From Argopecten irradians (lineage: Eukaryota > Mollusca > Bivalvia > Pectinida > Pectinidae): a stretch of 64,000 nucleotides of DNA. The notes under the pieces were generated by a model, which was given only the letters and a program-made list of their open reading frames with translations, had not been told where the DNA came from and searched no databases. The translations under genes were made by a program, and so were the position numbers. Where the stretch lies: contig NC_091149.1 in assembly GCF_041381155.1 (NCBI RefSeq), positions 12,354,609-12,418,608 on the forward strand. The letters are read 5' to 3'. The first letter of the stretch is position 1. Each line of letters begins with the position of its first letter. Shown here piece after piece: positions 21,701 through 35,500 of this stretch.

Positions 21701-24700
21701 AAGACAGTGGATCCCTTTAGAAGTTTTACAGTGGTGTGTTAGAAGACAGTGGATCCCTTTATAAGTACTACAGTGGTGTGTTAGAAGACAGTGGATCCCT
21801 TTATAAGTTTTACAGTGGTGTGTTAGAAGACAGTGGATCCCTTTATAAGTTTTACAGTGGTATGTTAGAAGACAGTGGATCCCTTTATAAGTTTTACAGT
21901 GGTATGTTAGAAGACAGTGGATCCCTTTATAAGTTTTACAGTGGTGTGTTAGAAGACAGTGGATCCCTTTATAAGTTTTACAGTGGTGTGTTAGAAGACA
22001 GTGAATCCCTTTATAAGTTTTACAGTGGTGTGTTAGAAGACAGTGGAACCCTTTATAAGTACTAAAGTGGTATGTTAGCAGACGGTGGATCCATTTTTAA
22101 GTTTTACTGTGGTGTGTTAGAAGACAGTGGATCCCTTTATAAGTTTTACAGTGGTATGTTAGCAGACAGTGCATCCAATTAGAAGTTTTACAGTGGTATG
22201 TTAGCAGACAGTGCATCCATTTTTAAGTTTTACTGTGGTGTGTTAGAAGACAGTGGATCCCTTTATAAGTTTTACTGTGGTATGTCAGCAGACAGTGGAT
22301 CCCTTTATAAATTACAGTAGTGTGTTAGAAGACAGTGGATCCCTTTATAAGTTTTACAGTAGTGTGTTAGAAGACAGTGGATCCCTTTATAAGTTTTACA
22401 GTGGTGTGTTAGAAGACAGTGGATCCCTTTATAAGTTTTACAGTAGTGTGTTAGAAGACAGTGGATCCCTTTATAAGTTTTACAGTAGTGTGTTAGAAGA
22501 CAGTGGATCCCTTTATAAGTTTTACAGTGGTGTGTTAGAAGACAGTGGATCCCTTTATAAGTTTTACAGTGGTGTGTTAGAAGACAGTGGATCCCTTTAT
22601 AAGTTTTACAGTGGTGTGTTAGAAGACAGTGGATCCCTTTATAAGTTTTACAGTGGTGTGTTAGAAGACAGTGGATCCCTTTATAAGTTTTACAGTGGTA
22701 TGTTAGAAGACAGTGGATCCCTTTATAAGTTTTACAGTGGTGTGTTAGAAGACAGTGGATCCCTTTATAAGTTTTACAGTGGTGTGTTAGAAGACAGTGG
22801 ATCCCTTTATAAGTTTTACAGTGGTATGTTAGAAGACAGTGGATCCTTTTATAAGTTTTACAGTGGTATGTTAGAAGACAGTGGATCCCTTTAGAAGTTT
22901 TACAGTGGTGTGTTAGCAGACGATGGATCCTTTTATAAGTTTTTACAGTGGTGTGTTGGAAGACAGTGGATCCCTTTAGAAGTTTTACAGTGGTGTGTTA
23001 GCAGACGTTGGATCCATTTATAAGTTTTACAGTGGTATGTTAGCAGACAGTGCATCCATTTAGAAGTTTTACAGTGGTGTGTTAGCAGACGTTAGATCCA
23101 TTTATAAGTTTTACAGTGGTGTGTTAGCAGACAGTGCATCCATTTAGAAGTATTACAGTGGTATGTTAGAAGACAGTGGATCCCTTTAGAAGTTTTACAG
23201 TGGTGTGTTAGAAGACAGTGGATCCCTTTATAAGTTTTACAGTGGTGTGTTAGCAGACGGTGGATCCCTTTATAAGTTTTACAGTGGTGTGTTAGCAGAC
23301 GGTGGATCCCTTTAGAAGTTTTACAGTGGTGTGTTAGAAGACAGTGGATCCCTTTAGAAGTTTTACAGTGGTGTGTTAGAAGACAGTGGATCCCTTTATA
23401 AGTACTAAAGTGGTATGTTAGCAGACGGTGGATCCCTTTAGAAGTTTTACAGTGGTGTGTTAGAAGACCGTGGATCCTTTTATAAGTTTTACAGTGTTGT
23501 GTTAGCAGACAATGAATCCCTTTAGAAGATTTACAGTGGTGTGTTAGCAGACAGTGCATCCATTTAGAAGTATTACAGTGGTATGTTAGAAGACAGTGGA
23601 TCCCTTTAGAAGTTTTACAGTGGTGTGTTAGAAGACAGTGGATCCCTTTAGAAGTTTTACAGTGGTGTGTTAGAAGACAGTGGATCCCTTTAGAAGTTTT
23701 ACAGTGGTGTGTTAGCAGACGGTGGATCCCTTTATAAGTTTTACAGTGGTGTGTTAGCAGACGGTGGATCCCTTTATAAGTTTTACAGTGGTGTGTTAGA
23801 AGACAGTGGATCCCTTTATAAGTTTTACAGTGGTATGTAAGCAGACGTTGGATCCATTTATAAGTTTTACAGTGGTGTGTTAGCAGATAGTGCATCCATT
23901 TAGAAGTTTTACAGTGGTGTGTTAGCAGACGATGGATCCCTTTATAAGTTTTACAGTGGTGTGTTAGAAGACAGTGGATCCCTTTATAAGTTTTACAGTG
24001 GTATTTAAGCAGACGTTGGATCCATTTATAAGTTTTACAGTGGTGTGTTAGAAGACAGTGGATCCCTTTAGAAGTTTTACAGTGGTATGTTAGCAGACAG
24101 TGGATCCCTTTAGAAGTTTTACAGTGGTATGTTAGCAGACAGTGCATCCATTTAGAAGTTTTACAGTGGTGTGTGTTAGCAGACGTTGGATCCATTTATA
24201 AGTTTTACAGTGGTATGTTAGCAGACAGTGCATCCATTTTATAAGTTTTACAGTGGTGTGTTAGAAGACAGTGGATCCCTTTAGAAGTTTTACAGTGGTA
24301 TGTTAGCAGACAGTGCATCCATTTATAAGTTTTACAGTGGTGTGTTAGAAGAGAGTGCATCCATTTATAAGTTTTACAGTGGTATGTTAGCAGACGTTGG
24401 ATCCATTTATAAGTTTTACAGTGGTGTGTTAGAAGACAGTGTATTCCTTTATAAGTTTTACAGTGGTATGTTAGCAGACAGTGGATCCCTTTATAAGTTT
24501 TACAGTGGTGTGTTAGCAGACAGTGGATCCCTTTAGAAGTTTTACAGTGGTATGTTAGAAGACAGTGGATCCCTTTAGAAGTTTTACAGTGTTGTGTTAG
24601 CAGACGGTGGATCCCTTTATAAGTTTTACAGTGGTGTGTTAGAAGACAGTGTATCCCTTTATAAGTTTTACAGTGGTGTGTTAGAAGACAGTGGATCCCT

Positions 24701-27700
24701 TTATAAGTTTTACTGTGGTATGTCAGCAGACAGTGGATCCCTTTATAAGTTTTACAGTAGTGTGTTAGAAGACAGTGGATCCCTTTATAAGTTTTACAGT
24801 GGTGTGTTAGCAGACGGTGGATCCCTTTATAAGTTTTACAGTGCTGTGTTAGAAGACAGTGGATCCCTTTAGAAGTTTTACTGTGGTATGTTAGCAGACA
24901 GTGGATCCCTTTAGAAGTTTTACTGTGGTATGTTAGCAGACAGTGGATCCCTTTAGAAGTTTTACAGTAGTGTGTTAGAAGACAGTGGATCCCTTTATAA
25001 GTTTTACAGTGGTGTGTTAGAAGACAGTGTATCCCTTTATAAGTTTTACAGTGGTGTGTTAGAAGACAGTGAATCCCTTTATAAGTTTTACTGTGGTGTG
25101 TTAGAAGACAGTGGATCCCTTTATAAGTTTTACAGTGGTATGTTAGAAGACAGTGGATCCCTTTAGAAGTTTTACTGTGGTATGTTAGCAGACAGTGGAT
25201 CCCTTTATAAGTTTTACAGTGGTGTGTTAGAAGACAGTGGATCCCTTTATAAATTACAGTGGTGTGTTAGAAGACAGTGAATCCCTTTATAAGTTTTACA
25301 GTGGTGTGTTAGAAGACAGTGGATCCCTTTATAAGTACTAAAGTGGTATGTTAGCAGACGGTGGATCCCTTTAGAAGTTTTACTGTGGTGTGTTAGAAGA
25401 CAGTGGATCCCTTTAGAAGTTTTACTGTGGTGTGTTAGAAGACAGTGGATCCCTTTATAAGTTTTACAGTGGTGTGTTAGAAGACAGTGGATCCCTTTAT
25501 AAATTACAGTGGTGTGTTAGAAGACAGTGGATCCCTTTATAAGTTTTACAGTGGTGTGTTTAGAAGACAGTGGATCCCTTTATAAATTACAGTGGTGTGT
25601 TAGAAGACAGTGGATCCCTTTATAAGTTTTACAGTGGTATGTTAGAAGACAGTGGATCCCTTTATAAGTTTTACAGTGGTATGTTAGAAGACAGTGGATC
25701 CCTTTAGAAGTTTTACAGTGGTGTGTTAGAAGACAGTGGATCCCTTTATAAGTTTTACAGTGGTATGTTAGCAGACGGTGGATCCATTTTTAAGTTTTAC
25801 AATGGTATGTCAGCAGACAGTGGATCCCTTTATAAGTTTTACAGTGGTATGTTAGCAGACAGTGGATCCCTTTATAAGTTTTACAGTGGTATGTTAGCAG
25901 ACAGTGAATCCCTTTAGAAGTTTTACAGTGGTATGTTAGCAGACAGTGGATCCCTTTAGAAGTTTTACTGTGGTATGTTAGCAGACAGTGGATCCCTTTA
26001 GAAGTTTTACTGTGGTATGTTAGCAGACAGTGGATCCCTTTATAAGTTTTACAGTGGTGTGTTAGCAGACAGTGGATCCCTTTATAAGTTTTACAGTGTA
26101 TGTTAGCAGACAGTGGATCCCTTTAGAAGTTTTACTGTGGTATGTTAGCAGACAGTGGATCCCTTTAGAAGTTTTACAGTGGTGTGTTAGAAGACAGTGG
26201 ATCCCTTTATAAGTTTTACAGTGGTGTGTTAGAAGACAGTGGATCCCTTTAGAAGTTTTACAGTGGTGTGTTAGAAGACAGTGGATCCCTTTAGAAGTTT
26301 TACAGTGGTGTGTTAGAAGACAGTGGATCCCTTTATAAGTTTTACAGTGGTATGTTAGCAGACAGTGGATCCCTTTAGAAGTTTTACTGTGGTATGTTAG
26401 CAGACAGTGGATCCCTTTAGAAGTTTTACTGTGGTATGTTAGCAGACAGTGGATCCCTTTATAAGTTTTACAGTGGTATGTTAGCAGACAGTGGATCCCT
26501 TTATAAGTTTTACTGTGGTATGTTAGAAGACAGTGGATCCCTTTATAAGTTTTACAGTGGTATGTTAGCAGACAGTGGATCCCTTTATAAGTTTTACAGT
26601 GGTGTGTTAGAAGACAGTGGATCCCTTTAGAAGTTTTACTGTGGTGTGTTAGAAGACAGTGGATCCCTTTATAAGTTTTACAGTGGTGTGTTAGAAGACA
26701 GTGGATCCCTTTATAAGTTTTACAGTGGTGTGTTAGAAGACAGTGGATCCCTTTATAAGTTTTACAGTGGTGTGTTAGAAGACAGTGGATCCCTTTATAA
26801 GTTTTACAGTGGTGTGTTAGAAGACAGTGGATCCCTTTATAAGTTTTACAGTGGTATGTTAGAAGACAGTGGATCCCTTTATAAGTTTTACAGTGGTATG
26901 TTAGAAGACAGTGGATCCCTTTATAAGTTTTACAGTGGTGTGTTAGAAGACAGTGGATCCCTTTATAAAGTTTTACAGTGGTGTGTTAGAAGACAGTGGA
27001 TCCCTTTAGAAGTTTTACAGTGGTGTGTTAGAAGACAGTGGATCCCTTTATAAGTACTAAAGTGGTATGTTAGCAGACGGTGGATCCATTTATTAAGTTT
27101 TACAGTGGTGTGTTAGAAGACAGTGGATCCCTTTATAAGTTTTACAGTGGTATGTTAGAAGACAGTGGATCCCTTTATAAGTTTTACAGTGGTGTGTTAG
27201 CAGACAGTGGATCCTTTTATAAGTTTTACAGTGGTGTGTTAGAAGACAGTGGATCCCTTTATAAGTTTTACTGTGGTATGTTAGCAGACAGTGGATCCTT
27301 TATAAGTTTTACAGTGGTGTGTTAGAAGACAGTGGATCCCTTTATAAGTTTTACAGTAGTGTGTTAGAAGACAGTGGATCCCTTTATAAGTTTTACAGTG
27401 GTGTGTTAGAAGACAGTGGATCCCTTTATAAGTTTTACAGTGGTGTGTTAGAAGACAGTGGATCCCTTTATAAGTTTTACAGTGGTATGTTAGAAGACAG
27501 TGGATCCCTTTATAAGTTTTACAGTGGTGTGTTAGAAGACAGTGGATCCCTTTATAAGTTTTACAGTGGTGTGTTAGAAGACAGTGGATCCCTTTATAAG
27601 TTTTACAGTGGTGTGTTAGAAGACAGTGGATCCCTTTATAAGTTTTACAGTGGTATGTTAGAAGACAGTGGATCCCTTTATAAGTTTTACAGTGGTATGT

Positions 27701-28205
27701 TAGAAGACAGTGGAACCCTTTTATAAGTTTTACAGTGGTGTGTTAGCAGATGTTGGATCCATTTATAAGTTTTACAGTGGTGTGTTAGCAGACGGTGGAT
27801 CCATTTATAAGTTTTACAGTGGTATGTTAGCAGACAGTGGATCCCTTTATAAGTTTTACAGTGGTATGTTAGAAGACAGTGGATCCCTTTATAAGTTTTA
27901 CAGTGGTATGTTAGAAGACAGTGGATCCCTTTATAAGTTTTACAGTGGTATGTTAGAAGACAGTGGATCCCTTTATAAGTTTTACAGTGGTATGTTAGAA
28001 GACAGTGGATCCCTTTATAAGTTTTACAGTGGTATGTTAGAAGACAGTGGAACCCTTTTATAAGTTTTACAGTGGTGTGTTAGCAGATGTTGGATCCATT
28101 TATAAGTTTTACAGTGGTATGTTAGCAGACGGTGGATCCATTTATAAGTTGTACTGTGGTATGTTAGCAGACGTTGGATCCCTTTATAAGTTTTACAGTG
28201 GTATA
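15800..28205. repeat. 12.4-kb satellite-like array of a 42-bp unit, about 295 copies
   Basis: The unit is AGTGGTGTGTTAGAAGACAG followed by TGGATCCCTTTATAAGTTTTAC, 42 bp. All copies share one orientation. Variants: GTATG/GTGTG, GAAGAC/GCAGAC, GGATCC/GAATCC/GCATCC, CCCTTT/CCATTT, TATAAG/TAGAAG, ACAG/ACTG. Variants cluster in blocks, e.g. TAGAAG with GAATCC at 16.9-17.5 kb and TATAAG with GGATCC at 22.3-22.9 and 26.6-27.7 kb, meaning local homogenisation. Higher-order duplication near 5 kb is visible. Because 42 is divisible by 3, long frames exist on both strands (up to 572 codons at 16222-17940 minus), but they are pure 14-residue repeats without context and I do not call them genes. The array sits between the 3' ends of two convergent genes. 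Confidence 0.97.
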
Positions 28206-28391
28206 CATGCTATGATAACGTTACAGACAACGTGTTTAGGCTCCACATTAACCACTTTTCATGGAACTGGTAGCTATCAATGTTTTTTCTAACCATAGAC
28301 TTTAATAGATAACATTATTCGAATTAATGTTCAAACATGGAGAGTTTATTCGTTTTCGAAAACCGTTTATGGTATCTGATATTTGGGTTTG
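28206..28391. other. Junction between satellite and flavoprotein 3' end
   Basis: Non-repetitive. It contains CATAGACTTTAAT (28294-28306), a 13-base match to 15770-15782 just left of the array. On the minus strand this stretch would be the flavoprotein 3' UTR. Confidence 0.55.
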
Positions 28392-29509
28392 TTACTGGAG
28401 AAATTGCTTCAGCAGTAAATTATTGTATTCGACAATATTCATTACTGACTCGAAGTAAACAGAGGATCCGATATACCAGATATTATGTAGGCCCTGTCTA
28501 TCGAATATATCCCATAATATCCCTGTTGCCATGTCAGATACGGAATATCGGGGAAAGTAAGGCCAACGTATTCTTTTAATAATTTTGAAGTTACTCGCTT
28601 TTTCTGTGGATAGGACATGTTGCCTCAATTTCCGAGTGAGGGTTTGTCGTTTGGGCTTTCCTTCGGTTAGTTGATAGTAGACAGAGGTTTTGAGTTGTTG
28701 TCCGCCAGGATTTGGTACGGTGTAGTTGCCATCTATAAGTAGGTTCAGTGAGCTGTAAGAGTCTCTGCTTGCCCATACAGACTCGTCGCCTTTCTCAACA
28801 TTGTAATAATAATAGTCTTGGGGATTTGCGCCTTTTATCCCAAAGTCAGCATCGGCCAAAGTCGTGGTGTAGTAATAGTGAAAAGATTTCAGGAACATTT
28901 CTTGAGTTTGGGCATCAAATTTGATGACGTCCGTCATTGTACTCATCTCCGGGGTTGTTATGAGGAAATCAAATCGTTCCCCACATATCCCATGCTTGTC
29001 TTTATAGGCTACATAGAAACCTTTCTTCTTACTTAAGCGGACTACATTTCTGACTGGACTTGACAATCTCACATTAAGTTTATTTTGTCTCGCGATTTCC
29101 TCCCAAAGAAATTGAAACCCTTTGCTTAATATCTTCACCTTTCGTTCACTCGGCAGAGCTGGTACCAAAACCTGGGCAAGGAAGTTAGGTGTCACCCAAA
29201 TCAGACCGTACAATGCCGAGATCTCATCCACTTTCCCATAACCTTGTATTGTCTGTATAGAAAAAAATAATCCCCTCAAAGCATCCAAATTATTACTGGT
29301 GAGAAATTCTCCGAAGGTCATGTTGATTTGTGATAGGACTGCTGGACATGGCCTAGGCATCATTCCTCGATAATCACCAAACATGGCTCTGTGCAGTCCA
29401 ATGTACCTTAAGGTCGCGTCGATGACAATGGACGGTCCAGTCACTGTTGTAACATTCGGACGGAGACCCTGGAGTATCCGGATACTGTTCTGTAAGCTTG
29501 TTATAAACG
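28392..29509 (-). CDS. Flavoprotein exon 3 (substrate domain and C-terminal FAD contact)
   Basis: 1118 nt, entered in phase from the split Thr codon after acceptor TTTATTTTTCAG, ending at a stop at 28392-28394. It codes about 372 residues starting FITSLQNSIRILQGLRPN. Landmarks are SERKVKILSKGFQFLWEEIA, FDFLITTPEMS and HNIWYIGSSVYFESV near the end. The frame upstream of 29509 (to 29573) is intronic and should not be translated. Confidence 0.9.
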
Positions 29510-32500
29510 CTGAAAAATAAACCATGAATGTTATAAGGTACACCGTCAATATCATTATATTAGTATACATCATGGTCGCTGTCTTTTGTCAAAATGGTTA
29601 AAAATATAATAATACTCATTTAGCATTGTGATGTTTTATCAACCGTTTTTCGTAAAATCATCGATACTCATTTTTTTACGCAATATCATGATACTCATTT
29701 TAATGCACATGTACTACTCATTCAAATAATGACGAAAAAATATAAGTACTTCATCTTATACTCGTAGCTGAGTAATAAGAATTACATTAAACTCGTTAGA
29801 AATCGCATAGAGGATAGCGGCAGTTCAAATAATCTTTTTATTATCTTATATCACATAGCCACTTATGTAAGTCTTTGATTACAACTTCCGCTTAATACTT
29901 GTTGTTGTATCAGAATATATAGAATCGTATTTCGTACGAGATGTTATGAAACATGTTTACGAAGATTTTACTTATGGAAACGTATATTTTGAGCTGCCGT
30001 TCTAAAATTCTGACGTCATATCGTTTTTCCTGACGTTTAAATTCGTGTTCAAAAATAAAAATTTGTTCAAAAATATTCATAAAGAAAATAAATACACGTC
30101 GAGAAAATATATAAATGGCCAAAAATATAAATATTTGTTCATAAGGTAAAGAATTTTGAATATGTATTATGGAAATAGAAATATTTGTTCGATATTAACT
30201 ATACATTCAACATCTTAAATATCTGTTCATAACTACTTACTTGGGTTATTTTCATCGACCCAAACATCGGGTTGTGGCATAGGAAGGAGATCGCCAGCGT
30301 TAAACTTCTCCACCAGTTTATAGATCTCTGTATAATCTGGCTGAGTATAAACTGTTCCCATATCGTGTGGAGTCTCGCGGTAATTGATAGTCCTGGACTT
30401 CCCACCGATGTAGTTATTCTTCTCGAAGACGGTTACTCTTGTGTACCCTTCTTCCTGAAGTAATAAATAGTCCATCTCATATATTTAAAGATGCTCCACC
30501 GCCGACAGAGCATAAATGATAGTCATCATTTGAACAATAATTGGTGTTTAATCATGTATATATATGTCTAATTAAAACAAAAAATAATATAAAATCATTT
30601 ATTTCGCCTTTGGTGCGTGCGCAATGAGTACTTCATTCCATATAGGATATAATGACACGGAATTTTTTCGGGATGCAATTAATTATTTTTCATGTTTTTA
30701 ACTAGAAGTAAAATTAAAAGCTCAAACTTTTCAATGGTGGTAATGGTGTAAAGAAAGTAACTTTTGTAACTGAAGAAAAATACTAAATCGTCTACTCCTG
30801 TTTTTGATAGTGAAAAAATACCATTTGTCAGCGGTGGAGCAACTTTAATATAAGATAAATAAGCTTATCTATTTTATACAAGGTAGATTTGATAGTAATA
30901 AAAAACACATCTTGTCTATTTGTGATATCAGGTAGTTTTGATAATTATAAATAACACATCTAATCTATTTTATATAAGATAGTTTTGATAATAATTAAAA
31001 ATAACACCTTATCTATTTATGATATAAGATAGTTTTGATAATAATTAAAAATAACATCTTATCTATTTATGATATAAGATAGTTTTGATAATAATAAATA
31101 ACACATCTTATCTATTTTATATAAGATAGTTTTGATAATTATAAATAACACATCTTATCTATTTGTGATATCAGATAGTTTTGATAATTATAAATAACAC
31201 ATCTTATATATTTGTGATATCAGATAGTTTTGATAATTATATATAACACATCTTATCTATTTGTGATATCAGATAGTTTTGATAATTATAAATAACACAT
31301 CTTATCTATTTGTGATATCAGATAGTTTTGATAAAAATAAATAACACAGCTGATCAATTTTATATAAGACAGTTTTGATAATAATTAACAAGAGATCCCA
31401 GAGGGATCTTGGCGCCCACCAAAGAATGATCTATATCTGACAAAGGAAAGATGGATCTTTTCTCTACTTTTTAAACTTTTTCAAACATACTACATATAAA
31501 ATTTGAGACAGATCGCTTCAGTACCTTTTGAGAAATAGCGGTAACAAACTTCAACTATCAAAATCCAAGATGACTCCTTGGCGGCCATCTTGTTGATCAA
31601 TCGGTCCCAAATCACAATATGCACAACTAGGGCCCTAGGGGAACCTACATATGAATTTTGAGACAGATCCCTTCAGTACTTTCTGAGAAATAGCGATAAC
31701 AAACTTTGAATAGCAAAATCCAAGATGGCTGCCTGGCGGCCATCTTGTTAACCGATCGGTCCCAAAATGCAATATGCACAACTAGGTCCCTAGGGGAACC
31801 TACATATGAAATTTGAGACAGATCCCTTCAGTACTATCTGAGAAATAGCCATAACAAACTTTAACTATCGAAATCCAAGATGGCGGCCTGGCGGCCATCT
31901 TGTTCACCGATTGGTCCAAAAATGCAATATGCACAACAAGGGCCCTAGGGGAACCTACATATTAAATTTGAGAAAGATCCCTTCAGCACTTTTTGAGAAA
32001 TGGGGATATCAAACCTTAACTATCAAAATCCAAGATGGCCGCCTGGCGGCCATCTTGTTTTTCCGATCAGCCTCAAAATCTGTATGGCACAACTAGGGAC
32101 CAAGGGTAACCTCCATGTGAAGTTTGAACAAAATCCCTTCAGTAGTTCTCAAGAAATATCGATAACAAACTTCAACTGCCAAAATCAAAGATGGCTGCCT
32201 GGCGGCCATCTTGTTTTTCCGATCAGCCTCAAAATCTGTATGGCACAACTAGGGACCAAGGGTAACCTCCATGTGAAGTTTGAACAAAATCCCTTCAGTA
32301 GTTCTCAAGAAATATTGATAACAAACTTCAACTGCCAAAATCAAAGATGGCTGCCTGGCGGCCATCTTGTTTTTCCGATCAGCCTCAAAATCTGTATGGC
32401 ACAAATATGGACCAAGGGGACCCTCCATGTGAAGTTTGAACAAAATCCCTGCAGAAGTTTTTAAGAAATAGTGATAACAAGCATTGTTTACGGACGGACG

Positions 32501-35500
32501 ACGGACGGCGGACGACGGACCACGGACGCAGGGCGATTTAGGATTCCATGGCCATCTTATACTGATAATTCCTATGATTTAACATCATAGGACTTATTTC
32601 CTATTACAAATGACAAAATAATGCTCAAAAATGTGATTTTCCTATATAAACTATAGTAAATTTGACCCCCTCCCCAGGGGGGAAAGTGAGACCCCAGGGT
32701 CATATAATTCACATATTTTGTAAAGAACCTTAAAACCTTTCAATTTATGAAGAGTATTTGATTATACCATTTCTGGATTTCAGAAGAAGATTTTTGAAGT
32801 TTTAGCCTACTTGACCCCTTTTGGCTTCACCCCTCAGGCCCCTGGGGGTCAGTCGTGGAAAAATTGTTAATAGGATTCCATGGCCATCTTATACTGATAA
32901 TTCTGACAACATTTGACTTATTTCCTATTCAAATGACCAAATAATGCTCAAAAATGTGTTTTCCCGATATGAACTATAGTAAACTTGACCCCCTCCCCAG
33001 GGGGAACGTGAGACCCAAAGGGTCATATAATTCACAAATTTTGTAAAGGGCCTTAAGACCTTTCAATCTATGAAGAGTATTTGATTCAACCATTTTGGAA
33101 TTTCAGAAGAAGAATTTTGAAGTTTTAGCCTACCTGACCCCTTTTGGTCCCACCCCTCAAACTCCTGGAGGGATGGGACCATATAATTCACAATTTGGTT
33201 GACCTTTGGCTATGGAAGGTTTCTGCAAAATTTTAACAAATTTGGTTCTGTAGTTGCGGAGAAGAAGTCGAAAAAGTAAGTTGTTTATCGCCATACGACG
33301 CGACGACGGACGAAGGACGACGCACGACGCACGACGACGGACAAAAGCGATTAGAAAAGGTCACTTCAGACTTTGTCTCAGGTGACCTAAAAACACACAG
33401 TTTATCTATTTTCATACAAGTTAGATTTAACAAAAATAAATAACACATCTTATATATTTTTCTATAAGATAGATTTGATATATATAAATAGCACATATTA
33501 TCTATTTTATTTAAGATATATTTGATAGAAATAAAGAGCACATCTTATCTAGTTTATACAAGAGGCCCAAAGGGCCTTGACGGTTTTGAGAAGAAGTTCA
33601 AAATGTGTTTTCAAGATGGCGGCTGTGACGGCCATCTTGGAATTTGGATTGACCCGAAAAATAATAACACTTTGTCGGGACCATGTCAGGATCATTTCAT
33701 GCAAGTTTCAGCCAAATCGCACAGGTAGAACTTGAGAAGAAGTTCAAAATGTGTTTTCAAGATGGCGGCTGTGGCGGACATCTTGGATTTCAAATCGACC
33801 CGAAAAATAACAACACTTTGTCAGGACCATGTTAGAATTATTTCATGCAAGTTTCAGCCAAATCCCTTCGGTAGAAATTGAGAAGAAGTTCAAAATGTGT
33901 TTTCAAGATGGCGGCTGTGACGGCCATCTTGGATTTTGGATTGACCCGAAAAATAACAACACTTTGTCGGGACCATGTCAGGATCATTTCATGCAAGTTC
34001 CAGCCAAATCGCACCGGTAGAACTTGAGAAGAAGTTCAAAATGTGTTTTCAAGATGGCGGCTGTGGCGGCCATCTTGGATTTCGGATCGACCCGAAAAAT
34101 AACAACACTTTGTCGGAACCAACTCAGGATCATTTCATGCAAGTTTCAGCCAAATCCCTTCAGTAGAACTTGAGAAGAAGTTCAAAATGTGTTTTCAAGA
34201 TGGCGGCTGTGACGGCCATCTTGGAATTTGGATTGACCCGAAAAATAATAACACTTTGTCGGGACCATGTCAGGATCATTTCATGCAAGTTTCAGCCAAA
34301 TCGCACCGGTAGAACTTGAGAAGAAGTTCAAAATGTGTTTTCAAGATGGCGGCTGTGGCGGCCATCTTGGATTTCGAATCGACCCGAAAAATAACAACAC
34401 TTTGTCGGGACCATGTCAGGATCATTTCATGCAAATTTCAGCCAAAACCACCGGTAGAACTTGAGAAGAAGTTCAAAATGTGTTTTCAAGATGGCGGCTG
34501 TGGCGGCCATCTTGGATTTCGGATCGACCCGAAAAATAACAACACTTTGTCGGGACCATCTCAGGATCATTTCAGGTAAGTTTCAGCTCAATCCCACTGG
34601 TCAAACTTGAGAAGAAGTTCAAAATGTGAAAAGTTAACGCACGGCGGACGGCGGACGGCGCACGACGACGGACGAAACATGATGACTATAGGTCATCTTG
34701 ACCCTTCGGGTCAGATGACCTAATAAAATATATTTAAAATAATATATAACACAGCTAATTTTAGCTGCAATGTTGTAGCTCAAAAGACTTTTAGACAAAC
34801 GATGATGTCGTCTTTAGAGCTACAATTGGTGCCTATTACTGCTAATGGAGCAAAGTAATGATCATGCAAATTATTATTAATGGGGTTTGTATGCATTTTA
34901 TAGTACTTGTTTTATATCGCTTACCTACAAAGCAATAAAACTGAACCGTATAAAATATCAAATTCAAAGCGGGACATTATTTTTTTTGTATAATAAAGCC
35001 CTGTTCGGAAGAAAATTATACGGCAATTCTACAAATTGTGAATTTGACCTCTTGTGAGCGGTACGATAGATATTAACAATGGTCGTTAACTTTGAATGAG
35101 ACAAACATAATATATAAATGCATGTATACGCATGAAATTATTGGAAACCTACAAAAAAATATAGAAAATTGTGTCCGAGAGATTTTCGGAGGCAGCGCTC
35201 CACTAGGACACATCGGGACCATTTCGTACCCGACCGAAAGGTATATAGACGGCCAGGGGTGACACCCTTATATCCCTACGGCCCAATAGTCCGAAGGCCC
35301 GTTAGTCCGAAGGTCCAATAGTCCTAAGGCCCAATAGTCCGAAGGCCCAATAGTCCGAAGGCCCGTTAGTCCGAAGGCCCGTTAGTCCGAAAATCAGTAA
35401 ATATTACAAGTTATGCTGTTGTTATAATTCACGTTACTTTCATAGTTTGGTATGTTTTCGATAAGAAAATGTCTCACATTGTATAAAATATCTCATAAAC

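Noticed and set aside
15800..28205. CRISPR-like array
   Set aside because: No unique spacers between repeats; contiguous 42-bp satellite in a eukaryotic context.
29510..29573. Start codon of the flavoprotein at 29573
   Set aside because: The segment includes TTTATTTTTCAG, a strong acceptor, and the FAD-binding loop lies in upstream exons in correct phase; translation from 29573 would lack it.
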